A stretch of 64,000 bases of DNA from Planctomycetaceae bacterium. Lineage in GTDB: Bacteria > Planctomycetota > Phycisphaerae > Phycisphaerales > SM1A02. The stretch is from the NCBI GenBank assembly GCA_021297795.1, contig JAJTGL010000002.1, positions 1 to 64,000 of the forward strand, in the 5' to 3' direction. Positions 36,699 through 44,032 of this stretch are shown here, in pieces. The notes under the pieces are model-generated. The model was given only the letters and a program-made list of their open reading frames with translations, did no database searches and had not been told where the DNA came from. The translations under genes and the position numbers were made by a program. Each line of letters opens with the position of its first letter. Positions within the stretch are counted from its first letter, which is position 1.

Positions 36699-37744
36699 CT
36701 GTCGCTCCTCGACGTCGCAGCCTCGGGCTCCATCGGCAGGTCGTAGTTGATGACGTGCGTCACGTCGTCGATGTCGAGGCCGCGCGCGGCGACGTCGGTC
36801 GCGACGAGGACGGGCGATCGCCCGCTGCGGAAGGCGTCGAGGGCGCGCACTCGCTGGTTCTGCGCCTTGTTGCCGTGGATCGCCTCCGAGCCGATGCCAG
36901 CGGCCTTCAGCTTGCGCGTCAGGCGATCGGCGCCGTGCTTCGTCTTCGTGAAGATGACCACGCGCTCCATCTCGAGCGTGTGGAAGAGATGGATCATCAG
37001 CTGGGTCTTCTGCGCCTTGAGGACGAAGAAGAGCTTCTGATCGATGCGATCGACCGCCGACGAGACGGGCGTGACCGTCACCGTCACGGGGTCGCGCAGG
37101 AGATTGTCCGCAAGGTGGCGGATCTCCTTCGGCATCGTCGCCGAGTAGAGCATCGTCTGGCGCTGGCGCGGCAGAAGCGCCGAGATCCGACGGATCGGCT
37201 CGATGAAGCCCATGTCGAGCATGCGATCCGCCTCATCGAGCACGAAGAACGAGATCTCGTCGAGACTGACGAGCCGCTGCTGCAGAAGGTCGATGAGGCG
37301 GCCGGGCGTCGCGACGAGGATGTCGATCCCTTGCTGGATCGCGCGGACCTGCGGGCCCTGGCCGACGCCACCGAAGATGACCGCGAAGCGGACGGGCGTA
37401 TGGCGGCCGTAGCTGGCGAAGCTCTCGGCGATCTGGGCCGCGAGCTCACGCGTCGGCGCGAGGACGAGCGCCTTCGGCTTGCGGCCGACGGGGAGCTTCA
37501 TGCCCGGCCGGAGCTCGGTGACCAGCCGTTGGATGATCGGAAGCGCGAACGCGGCCGTCTTTCCGGTTCCGGTCTGCGCGATGCCGAGGACGTCGCGCTT
37601 CGCGAGGGCGGGGGGGATCGACTGCGCCTGGATCGGCGTCGGGCGCTCGTAGCCGTCGGCACGCAGCGCCTCGAGGATCGGTGGGATGAGCGCGAGGTCG
37701 GTGAAGGCGGTCGAGTCGGTGCTCGAGCCCGTCGTCGTATTCAT
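36692..37744 (-). CDS. DEAD-box RNA helicase, RhlE-like, truncated by frameshift
   Basis: This is the N-terminal part of an ATP-dependent RNA helicase, 350 residues from ATG 37744. It has the Q motif (GYERPTPIQAQ), Walker A AQTGTGKTAA, PTRELAAQ, TPGRLIDLL, VLDEADRMLDMGF, YSATMPKEI and the second RecA domain up to ATDVAARGLDIDDVTHVINYDLPMEP. Directly after this, motif VI (HRIGRTGR) is missing and the frame changes, ending EAATSRSDSC. Without motif VI, ATPase and unwinding activity would be lost. The original ORF can be traced to a basic tail at 36102-36698. A frame extension to 38017 runs through the leader and is not used. Confidence 0.82.
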   Translation of the reverse strand: MNTTTGSSTDSTAFTDLALIPPILEALRADGYERPTPIQAQSIPPALAKRDVLGIAQTGTGKTAAFALPIIQRLVTELRPGMKLPVGRKPKALVLAPTRELAAQIAESFASYGRHTPVRFAVIFGGVGQGPQVRAIQQGIDILVATPGRLIDLLQQRLVSLDEISFFVLDEADRMLDMGFIEPIRRISALLPRQRQTMLYSATMPKEIRHLADNLLRDPVTVTVTPVSSAVDRIDQKLFFVLKAQKTQLMIHLFHTLEMERVVIFTKTKHGADRLTRKLKAAGIGSEAIHGNKAQNQRVRALDAFRSGRSPVLVATDVAARGLDIDDVTHVINYDLPMEPEAATSRSDSC

Positions 37745-38095
37745 CGTGCTTGCGGCGGGCGGATTGGATGGCTTGCCGGGGGGCGTGCTGCCTGGGCGGG
37801 AGGTCGAAACGGTCACGAAATACCTTTCACCCGCGGCGTGGGCCGCGGTCTTGTCGTTCAGGCGCAATCGCGTGAGTTCGGCGGTGCCGTCTGACGGGAT
37901 CAAGCCAACTGGCGCATGCCGAGCGAGTGTTCCGCGATGCGGCGTCCTCGGTCGTGTGGCATGCTGCCGGCTGAAAACCCAGTCTGCTGTCGGACGTCCT
38001 GTCCGACCTGAGGTCACCGGCGCGAGGCGGCACTATAGCAGTTCGAGCGCAGACGGTCAGATCAGCGATATCTTCCGCGCGGAGATGTCGTCCAC
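37745..38095 (-). promoter_or_regulatory. 5' leader of the helicase with two hairpins
   Basis: This 351-base stretch between the divergent helicase and DUF1801-like genes contains two perfect short hairpins: CCGCGGC/GCCGCGG (37831-37848, 4-nt loop) and GTCGGAC/GTCCGAC (37989-38007, 5-nt loop). Long structured leaders are usual for cold-inducible RNA helicase genes, but no known RNA family was recognised. No gene is proposed here. Confidence 0.45.
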
Positions 38096-38641
38096 ATGAA
38101 GCCAACCGAGAAGTTCGCTCCTTATCGGAAGAGTGCCTTCCTCGCGACGGTCGCGGAGGCCGATCGCACGCTTGCGAATCGCCTCTGCGCGCTGCTCGAG
38201 GCGGCGTTCGATGTGAAGGACATCGCGATCTACTCGGGCTTTCCCATCGTCGTGCGCGACATGGAGTGGATCGCTGGCTTCGCAATGCGAAAGAGCGGGC
38301 CGGTCGCGTATTGCTGCTCGCCCGCGACGCTCGCCGCGATGGGTTCCGAGCTCAAGCCCTACATGTCGGGCAAGTCCTGCATCGCGGTCAAGCCGCGCAA
38401 GGGCGAGTCGATCGACGAGGTGCTCGCACTTGTGGGCCGCGCGTTTCAACAGGCGTCGAAGTCGGGCGGCATGATCTCGAAGACGGATCTTCGCAAGCGT
38501 GATCGTGCGCGCGCCGAGGCTGCGACGCGGACCACGGTCGAGAAGAAGAAGCCGTCGAAGCAGGTCGCGTCGAAGAAGACCGCCTTGAAGAAGACCGCCT
38601 TGAAGAAGTCCGCCTCGAAGGTGCGTGGTCGGAAGAACTGA
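38096..38641 (+). CDS. DUF1801-like protein with Lys-rich tail
   Basis: This is a 181-residue cytosolic protein. The central part (about 30-110) has YSGFPIVVRDMEWIAGFAMR, VAYCCSP and MSGKSCIAVKPRKGES, which loosely follow the YdhG/DUF1801 pattern of a small alpha/beta fold (proposed iron chaperone relatives). The last 55 residues are lysine-rich: RKRDRARAEAATRTTVEKKK then repeated KKTALKKTALKK. Such tails bind nucleic acid non-specifically. It is divergent from the helicase and 67 bases from the convergent rhodanese gene. The family call is weak. Confidence 0.55.
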   Translation: MKPTEKFAPYRKSAFLATVAEADRTLANRLCALLEAAFDVKDIAIYSGFPIVVRDMEWIAGFAMRKSGPVAYCCSPATLAAMGSELKPYMSGKSCIAVKPRKGESIDEVLALVGRAFQQASKSGGMISKTDLRKRDRARAEAATRTTVEKKKPSKQVASKKTALKKTALKKSASKVRGRKN

Positions 38642-38708
38642 TCGCGCGGCCCGAAGCCAGCCGCAACCGCCCCTGGAAGTCGGTCGCGGCTGGCTCGGGA
38701 ATCACGCG

Positions 38709-39341
38709 TCACGACGGCTTCGCGCGGGCGCACGTGCCATCCGCACATGCGATCCCGCGATTCCACGGCATCCCCCCGAGGAGCGTGGCGAAGCCGCACT
38801 TTCCGGTCCATCCTGCGTGCATCATTCCGACGGAGAGAAGGCCGGGGAGCACGAGAAACGCCGGGTGAACGAACGCACCGAGCATGGTCGCCGCGAGAAT
38901 GACGGCGCCGATGATCAGCTGGGTCTGCTGCAGCACGCCCATCGCGGGGCGTGTCGCATCGATGGTGGTCGGGTAGCCGGCCGCGCGCCATGCCTCGAGA
39001 CCGCCGCGCATGTTGGTGGCCGCGAGGCCCGCGGCTGCGCAGCGTGCGGTCGCGTCCGCGCCGCGGCGACCGGACTTGCAGTGGATCAGGACGTGTCGTG
39101 CGCCCATGGAGCGGATCCGCGCAGGGTCGAGCGTTCCGAGCGGCATGAGCACCGAGCCGGGGATGCGCTCACGTGCGTGCTCGTCCGGCTCGCGGCAATC
39201 GACGAGGACGGTGCCCGGCTGGCCGAGCAGCGTGCGGCAGGTCGCCACGTCCAGATCGTCCGGGTGGGCCGTCCGCGCAGTCCGGCTGGCGGCGGGGGTG
39301 GAGGCTGGAGCTGTGGCGGGAAGGGCGGTCATGGCGTGCAC
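38709..39341 (-). CDS. rhodanese with DUF2892 membrane domain (YgaP-like)
   Basis: This is a 210-residue sulfurtransferase tied to the membrane. The rhodanese domain (about 25-130) has VLVDCREPDEHARERIPGS and the active-site loop HCKSGRRGAD, with Cys as persulfide carrier. The C-terminal part (about 135-195) has two hydrophobic segments, QLIIGAVILAATMLGAF and FLVLPGLLSVGMMHAGWTGKCG, of the DUF2892 type seen in YgaP. It probably moves sulfane sulfur at the inner membrane. It is third in a same-strand cluster after a TauE/SafE exporter and an MBL-rhodanese fusion, which points to persulfide handling. Confidence 0.9.
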   Translation of the reverse strand: MHAMTALPATAPASTPAASRTARTAHPDDLDVATCRTLLGQPGTVLVDCREPDEHARERIPGSVLMPLGTLDPARIRSMGARHVLIHCKSGRRGADATARCAAAGLAATNMRGGLEAWRAAGYPTTIDATRPAMGVLQQTQLIIGAVILAATMLGAFVHPAFLVLPGLLSVGMMHAGWTGKCGFATLLGGMPWNRGIACADGTCARAKPS

Positions 39342-39399
39342 CGCGCGTCGGTGGCGGTGCGCCCTGTGAGCCCGTCGGGGTGTCGTGAGATTCGCGGTT

Positions 39400-40281
39400 T
39401 CAGCGAACGGTCAGAAAATCGTCGTGGGAGTTCGCGGAAGTCTTGTCCGGAATCGGGGGTGCGCGTTCTCCGACGATCCGAGGCACCTGTCGCCAGACGA
39501 TGAAGCACGCCATCGCCACGAGGAACGCGGCGAAGGTCCGACGAAGCACCTGCTGCGGCAAGCGGCCTGCGAGGGCGCCACCTGCGAGCGATCCGGCGAC
39601 GCCGAGCAGCGCGAACAGTCCCACGACGGACCAGTCGATGGCGGCATCGCCGGAGAAGAGTGACCGCGCGAAGCCCGTGGACGAGTTGACGGCGATGATC
39701 GCGAGGCTCGTTCCGACGGCGATCTGCATCGGAAGCCGCCGAAGTAGGACGAGGACCGGCACGATCAGAAAGCCGCCGCCGACACCGACGAAGCCCGTCA
39801 TGAACCCGAGTCCGACGCCTTGCGCGGCGAGCAGCGCAGTCGCTCGGGCGCCCGTCGTCGCGGCATGGCCGTCGCCCGTGTCGGGGACGCTCGCGGTCCG
39901 CGGTTTCCGGAACATGAGAAAGGCCGCGGTCAGCATGAGTCCCGCAAGGACGAGCAGCTGCACCGCGCCCGGAATCCAACGCGCGGTGTGCACGCCGATG
40001 GTCGTTCCAAGGATCCCTGGAATCGCGAGCAGCAGGGCGCTGCGGAGATCGATCTTGCGCGCAGCCACGGCCCTCGCCGCGCCGACGAGCGCGATCGCGC
40101 CGACGATCGCGAACGACTCTGCGATCGCCTGCTTCTCGTCGTGGTGGACGAGATAGACGAGGATCGGCACCGTGAGGATCGCGCCACCCGAGCCGAGCAA
40201 CCCGAGCGACAGGCCGACCGCGGTCGCCCCGAGCCACGCCCAGATCACGCGCGACCGCCGATCGCCACGCGGCGTGCGCAT
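39400..40281 (-). CDS. TauE/SafE-family sulfite/sulfur exporter
   Basis: This is a 293-residue membrane permease with about eight hydrophobic segments in two repeats. The repeat signatures are LGLLGSGGAILTVPILVYLV and MTGFVGVGGGFLIVPVLVLL; the second has the GGGFLxVP motif of the family. Relatives export sulfite, sulfoacetate or other organosulfonates. Between a persulfide dioxygenase-rhodanese fusion and a membrane rhodanese on the same strand, the likely cargo is sulfite made by the dioxygenase. Confidence 0.92.
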   Translation of the reverse strand: MRTPRGDRRSRVIWAWLGATAVGLSLGLLGSGGAILTVPILVYLVHHDEKQAIAESFAIVGAIALVGAARAVAARKIDLRSALLLAIPGILGTTIGVHTARWIPGAVQLLVLAGLMLTAAFLMFRKPRTASVPDTGDGHAATTGARATALLAAQGVGLGFMTGFVGVGGGFLIVPVLVLLRRLPMQIAVGTSLAIIAVNSSTGFARSLFSGDAAIDWSVVGLFALLGVAGSLAGGALAGRLPQQVLRRTFAAFLVAMACFIVWRQVPRIVGERAPPIPDKTSANSHDDFLTVR

Positions 40282-40392
40282 CGGGATGTAGCGCAGCGCA
40301 GGCGCGGTCGACCGACGACGAGTGGCGTTGGGCGGATGTGGTCGTGCATCATCGGAGCCGGACGCGGATCGCGCGCGGCGGGAGACGATACA

Positions 40393-41862
40393 TCACGTGC
40401 TGCAGACCTGGGTGCAGGACGCGCCCTTCTTCGCGGCCGTCTCGGCGCCATGCGACCTCCACGCGGCGAATCCCCCCGCGAGGTTCGTCACCCGATGCCC
40501 GTGCTTGGCGAGAAGCGCCGCCGCGCGCGCGGAGCGGCCGCCGAGCTGGCAATGGACGAGGATGGGCCGATCGCGCGGGATCTCCGCGAGTTTGCCGAGG
40601 AGCCGGGTGTGCGCGATGTTGCTCGCGCCGGCGATGTTCCCTTGCGCGAACTCGACGCGGCGGCGCACGTCGAGCACGAACGGCGCATCGCCCGCGATCA
40701 TCGCCTGCGCGCCCGCGACATCGACCTCGTCGATCCGCGCGAACTTCGCACCGGCCGCGGCCACCTCGTGCAGCTTCGTCGCATCGATCCAGCCGGCGAT
40801 GTTGTCGAGTCCGATGCGAATGAGATCCCGCACGACCTCCTCGACCCGAGAGGGCTCGACGACGAGATAGATGCGCTCGTTTTCCGCGATCATCGAGCCG
40901 GCATCGGTGGTGAAGGAGTTTCCAAGCGGGAGAAACAGCGCGCCATCCATGTGGCTCTCGCGGAACGCGGCCCACGGGCGCGTATCGACGATCGCGGAGG
41001 CGTGCCCGTCCAGCCGCGCGAACTCGGCGGGGGTCCGCTCCGGTGGCTTCGGGAGGCCGCCGAGGACGCGTGGCCCCAGCTTGTTGTCGCGCTTCATGCG
41101 GGCGAAATAGAACGGGGGCTCGGGTTGCCCGTCGAGGATGAAATCGACGAAGGCGCGCTCGCTGGTCGCCGCGCGCAGCGCCGCGTTGAAGCGTCGCTCG
41201 TAGCCGACGGTCGACTGCGGGATCGCGCCGAGCGCCTTGCCGCAGGCGCTGCCCGCGCCGTGCCCCGGCCAGATCTGCAGGTAGTCGGCCCAGTCGCGTG
41301 TGCGAAGCACGGTCTGGTAGAGGCGATGCGCCGAGGGGTCGGCAACGCCCTCGATGCCCGCGGCGCTCTCGAGAAGGTCCGGCCGTCCGAGGTCGCCGAC
41401 GAAGAGGAAGTCGCCGGTGGCGATCCCCATCGGCGCATCGGCACCGCCGCCGACGTCGGTCACCTCGTACGCGAGATGCTCGGGCGTGTGGCCCGGCGTG
41501 TGGATCGCGCGCAGGCGGATGTTGCCCACCAGGAACGTGTCGCCATCCTTGAGGAGCACCGCGTCGTAGCGGCCTCCACCCGATTTCCCGTCGAGCCACT
41601 GGTACTTCCAGTCGGTGTCGCCTTCGTCGGAGAGGTAGAGCCGAGCGCCCTTCTCGGCGAACTCGCGTGCGCCCGTCAGATAGTCGGCGTGGATGTGCGT
41701 ATCGGCGACCGCCACGATGCGCAGGCCGTTTGCCCTCGCGATGGCCTCGTAGCGGTCGATGTCGCGCTCCGGGTCGATGACGATCGCTTCGCCCGTCTTC
41801 TGGCAACCGATCAGGTACGCGGCCTCGGCGAGCTTCTCGTCGTAGATCTGGCGGAAGAACAT
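40393..41862 (-). CDS. MBL-fold persulfide dioxygenase-rhodanese fusion
   Basis: This 489-residue protein joins an ETHE1-type metallo-beta-lactamase domain to two rhodanese domains, as in CstB/BlrH. The MBL part (1-about 250) has THIHADYL, the ligand motifs IHTPGHTPEHL and ATGDFLFVGDLGRPDL and binds one iron in relatives. A first rhodanese-like domain (about 265-360) has no clear Cys (VVEPSRVEEVV), so it is inactive. The last one (about 370-475) has VLDVRRRVEFAQGNIAG and the active loop HCQLGGRSAR. The substrate is low-molecular-weight persulfide and the product is sulfite. It is first in the minus-strand sulfur cluster; the ATG at 41862 begins FFRQIYDEKLAEAAY. Confidence 0.93.
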   Translation of the reverse strand: MFFRQIYDEKLAEAAYLIGCQKTGEAIVIDPERDIDRYEAIARANGLRIVAVADTHIHADYLTGAREFAEKGARLYLSDEGDTDWKYQWLDGKSGGGRYDAVLLKDGDTFLVGNIRLRAIHTPGHTPEHLAYEVTDVGGGADAPMGIATGDFLFVGDLGRPDLLESAAGIEGVADPSAHRLYQTVLRTRDWADYLQIWPGHGAGSACGKALGAIPQSTVGYERRFNAALRAATSERAFVDFILDGQPEPPFYFARMKRDNKLGPRVLGGLPKPPERTPAEFARLDGHASAIVDTRPWAAFRESHMDGALFLPLGNSFTTDAGSMIAENERIYLVVEPSRVEEVVRDLIRIGLDNIAGWIDATKLHEVAAAGAKFARIDEVDVAGAQAMIAGDAPFVLDVRRRVEFAQGNIAGASNIAHTRLLGKLAEIPRDRPILVHCQLGGRSARAAALLAKHGHRVTNLAGGFAAWRSHGAETAAKKGASCTQVCST

Positions 41863-41955
41863 GGTGGACTCCTGCCCGGCGGATCGCCGGGTTCCTGCGA
41901 GTCATCGTCCCGGCGCGGAGGTTCGCCGCGTGCGGGAAAATGCCGGATTTCGCGT

Positions 41956-42993
41956 CTACGCGAGTGCCGACGCCGCGTCGCGCAGTTGCTCCTGCAACGC
42001 GTAGGTGAAGCCGCGCTGCACGGCGAAGGCGCCTGTCCGGCCCGCGTAGTCCATCGCAAGCATGCCGACCTGGTACCCCGACGGGTCGCCGTTTTTGGCG
42101 ATGACTCGGCGGATCGCGTGCTCGCAGGCCTCCTGCGGGGTGGCACCCGCACGCATGGCTTCGACCGCGAGGTGTGCGCCAAGTGTGCGAAGGACGGTTT
42201 CGCCGAGCCCTGTGCAGATCGCGCCGCCGATCGGAGCGTCCACGAAGATCCCCGCGCCGACGATCGGCGAGTCGCCCACGCGGCCATGCATCTTGTAGGC
42301 GAGGCCACTCGTGGTCGAACCCGCTGCCATGCGGCCTTCTCGATCGAGGGCAAGCATCGAAATCGTGTCGTGGTTCTCGATGTTGATCTTGGGTTCGTAG
42401 CGCTTCTCGGTGAGCCACGCGCGCCACTCGCGCTCGGCGGCGGGGGAGAGGCATGCGCCGCCGGGCGCATCGCACCGCTGGCACTCGTCGCGCAGCTCGA
42501 CCTTGCACTCGCGCGCAAACTGCTCGGCGCCTGCGCCCACGAGGAGGACGTGCGGCGTGCGTTCCATCACGAGCCGGGCGAGCGAGATCGGATGGATGAC
42601 GCCGCGCACGAACGCGACGGCTCCGGCGCGCCCTTCGCCCGTCATGATCGAGGCGTCGAGCGTGACGAAGCCATCGCGATCGGGTCGCGAGCCGAGTCCG
42701 ACGGTCATGTCGGGACAATCGAGTTCGACCACGCGGCAGCCCGCCTCGACGGCGTCGAGCGCGGAGCCCCCGTCCGCGAGCCGGGCGAGACCAGCGAGGT
42801 TTGCTGGCAAACCGTGGTTCCACGTCGCGAGGACGACAGGCCTTGCGGGGGGATGCGGGGGAGCGGCCGTCTCCGACGACGAAGACTTGAGCGAATCGTC
42901 TCGATCGCCCCTCGGAGCGCACGCAGCGGCGAAAACGGCGAGCGAGGCGGCCAACATCGACCGACGATCGGGCTTTGGTGATTCGAAGGTCAT
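41956..42993 (-). CDS. N4-(beta-GlcNAc)-asparaginase/isoaspartyl peptidase, exported
   Basis: This is a 345-residue Ntn-hydrolase that matures by self-cleavage. The autoprocessing site is ENHDTISMLALD, with Thr after HD as nucleophile; AAGSTTSGLAYKMHGRVGDSPI and TGLGETVL complete the active site. These features fit glycosylasparaginase (N4-(beta-N-acetylglucosaminyl)-L-asparaginase) better than plain asparaginase. The N-terminus has RRSMLAASLAVFAAAC, a twin-arginine signal with lipobox, so it is probably a Tat lipoprotein. The ATG follows an AT-rich TATAAATT at once, which could mean a leaderless message or a later true start (next Met at residue 13). Confidence 0.9.
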   Translation of the reverse strand: MTFESPKPDRRSMLAASLAVFAAACAPRGDRDDSLKSSSSETAAPPHPPARPVVLATWNHGLPANLAGLARLADGGSALDAVEAGCRVVELDCPDMTVGLGSRPDRDGFVTLDASIMTGEGRAGAVAFVRGVIHPISLARLVMERTPHVLLVGAGAEQFARECKVELRDECQRCDAPGGACLSPAAEREWRAWLTEKRYEPKINIENHDTISMLALDREGRMAAGSTTSGLAYKMHGRVGDSPIVGAGIFVDAPIGGAICTGLGETVLRTLGAHLAVEAMRAGATPQEACEHAIRRVIAKNGDPSGYQVGMLAMDYAGRTGAFAVQRGFTYALQEQLRDAASALA

Positions 42994-43299
42994 AATTTAT
43001 AGGACTTTATCAGGTGTCGCGAGGTTGAGGGCGAGCCCAATACCGTCGCACGGAGGCCACTTCGGCCCCTCCAGACCAAACCGGATGCAGGACACTTCTG
43101 CGATTTTTGCGGATTCAAACAAACTCATTCCTTGACCGGGGTGCTTCCCGTGACACCTTCCGACGGTCCCTTGATAGGGGAGCTTTACGACGCTGGGTAC
43201 TGTCTCACCCGGCGACCGTCTGAAGGGCCAACCGTCCAGACGGTGGACACAGTCCGTCCACGTGAGTCTTCCCGTCCATGTCAAGAAAGGCAGAGAGAG
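42994..43299 (+). promoter_or_regulatory. structured leader of a secreted protein gene
   Basis: These 306 bases hold no gene. On the minus side an AT-rich patch (42991-43010) directly abuts the asparaginase start. On the plus side, arms ACCGTCTG (43215-43222) and CAGACGGT (43237-43244) form an 8-bp hairpin, followed by a smaller one near 43243-43261. The segment before the start has a purine-rich ribosome site (AAAGGCAGAGAGAG). No known riboswitch, including cyclic di-GMP types, was recognised. Confidence 0.45.
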
Positions 43300-43890
43300 A
43301 TGCTTTCGAATCGTCTTGCGAAGCACTTCGGTGCGGCCGCTGCTGCGGCTGTCGTCGTGGGCTCGGCCAACGCGGCTGTCGTCGCGTGGGAGAACTGCAA
43401 CCTCGTCATCCCCGCCACCATCGACGGTCTCTACATCAACGTTGAGACCCAGGCCACCGGCTCGGCCGGCTCGGTCGTCGCTGGCTGGGACATCAACCCC
43501 TACTCGGCCTCCTCGCTCACTTGGTACAACGCGACCGGTACGGGCATGATGCGCTACCCGGGCGTCACCACCGGCTCCGCGGGCAACCTCGCGGTCGGTA
43601 CGGTCATCGGAGCCACCGGCTCCTACGGCTCGGGCGCCGTCGTCGTCGGCGCGGCCGCCGGCAACTGGCAGCTCAACGCGACCAACATCTTCGGCTTCCG
43701 CTTCGTCGGCGCCGACGGCCTGACGCACTACGGCTACGGCACGATGGCCGTCGGTTCGGCGATCACGACCCGCACGATCACCAACCTCTACTACGAGAAC
43801 GTGGCCGCGACGGGCATCACCGTCCTTCCGGCTCCGGGCGCGCTCGCGCTCCTCGGCCTCGCCGGCCTCGCTGGCCGTCGTCGTCGCTGA
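43300..43890 (+). CDS. secreted protein with PEP-CTERM-like sorting signal
   Basis: This is a 196-residue exported protein. The ATG at 43300 has a purine-rich ribosome site and precedes a signal peptide (about 8-26, ending GSANAAVV). The mature part is Gly/Ala/Thr-rich and strand-forming, with ATIDGLYINVETQATGS, FGFRFVGADGLTHYGYGTM and NLYYENVA. It ends in LPAPGALALLGLAGLAGRRRR, a PEP-CTERM-type signal with a basic tail. It stands alone with a long structured leader and a very strong terminator, which suggests high, separately regulated expression. I recognise no functional domain. Confidence 0.82.
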   Translation: MLSNRLAKHFGAAAAAAVVVGSANAAVVAWENCNLVIPATIDGLYINVETQATGSAGSVVAGWDINPYSASSLTWYNATGTGMMRYPGVTTGSAGNLAVGTVIGATGSYGSGAVVVGAAAGNWQLNATNIFGFRFVGADGLTHYGYGTMAVGSAITTRTITNLYYENVAATGITVLPAPGALALLGLAGLAGRRRR

Positions 43891-43933
43891 GTTGACAGTC
43901 ATTCACTCCCCAAGCTTTGCTTGAGATGAGTCG

Positions 43934-43981
43934 AAAAGCATCGCGTGGGCGCTTTGACGGAAGCGCCCACGCTGCTTTTTT
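43934..43981 (+). terminator. strong rho-independent terminator
   Basis: A perfect 12-bp stem, GCGTGGGCGCTT (43943-43954) and AAGCGCCCACGC (43961-43972), with a TGACGG loop is followed by TGCTTTTTT. Pairing can extend after a 2-nt bulge through AAAAGCA (43934-43940) with TGCTTTT. It ends the secreted-protein transcript. Confidence 0.95.
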
Positions 43982-44032
43982 GCTCCGTTTCCCCCGCGCG
44001 CGGGGCCGAAGGCCTTCCCGTAGCATGGCGCC

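Noticed and set aside
37745-38017. Long N-terminal extension of the helicase
   Set aside because: The extension is low complexity with no homology, contains hairpins, and ends just before a natural Met start followed by the Q-motif region.
43130-43299. Cyclic di-GMP (GEMM) riboswitch in the leader of the PEP-CTERM-like gene
   Set aside because: The conserved joining segments of the family are not present; only generic hairpins are seen.
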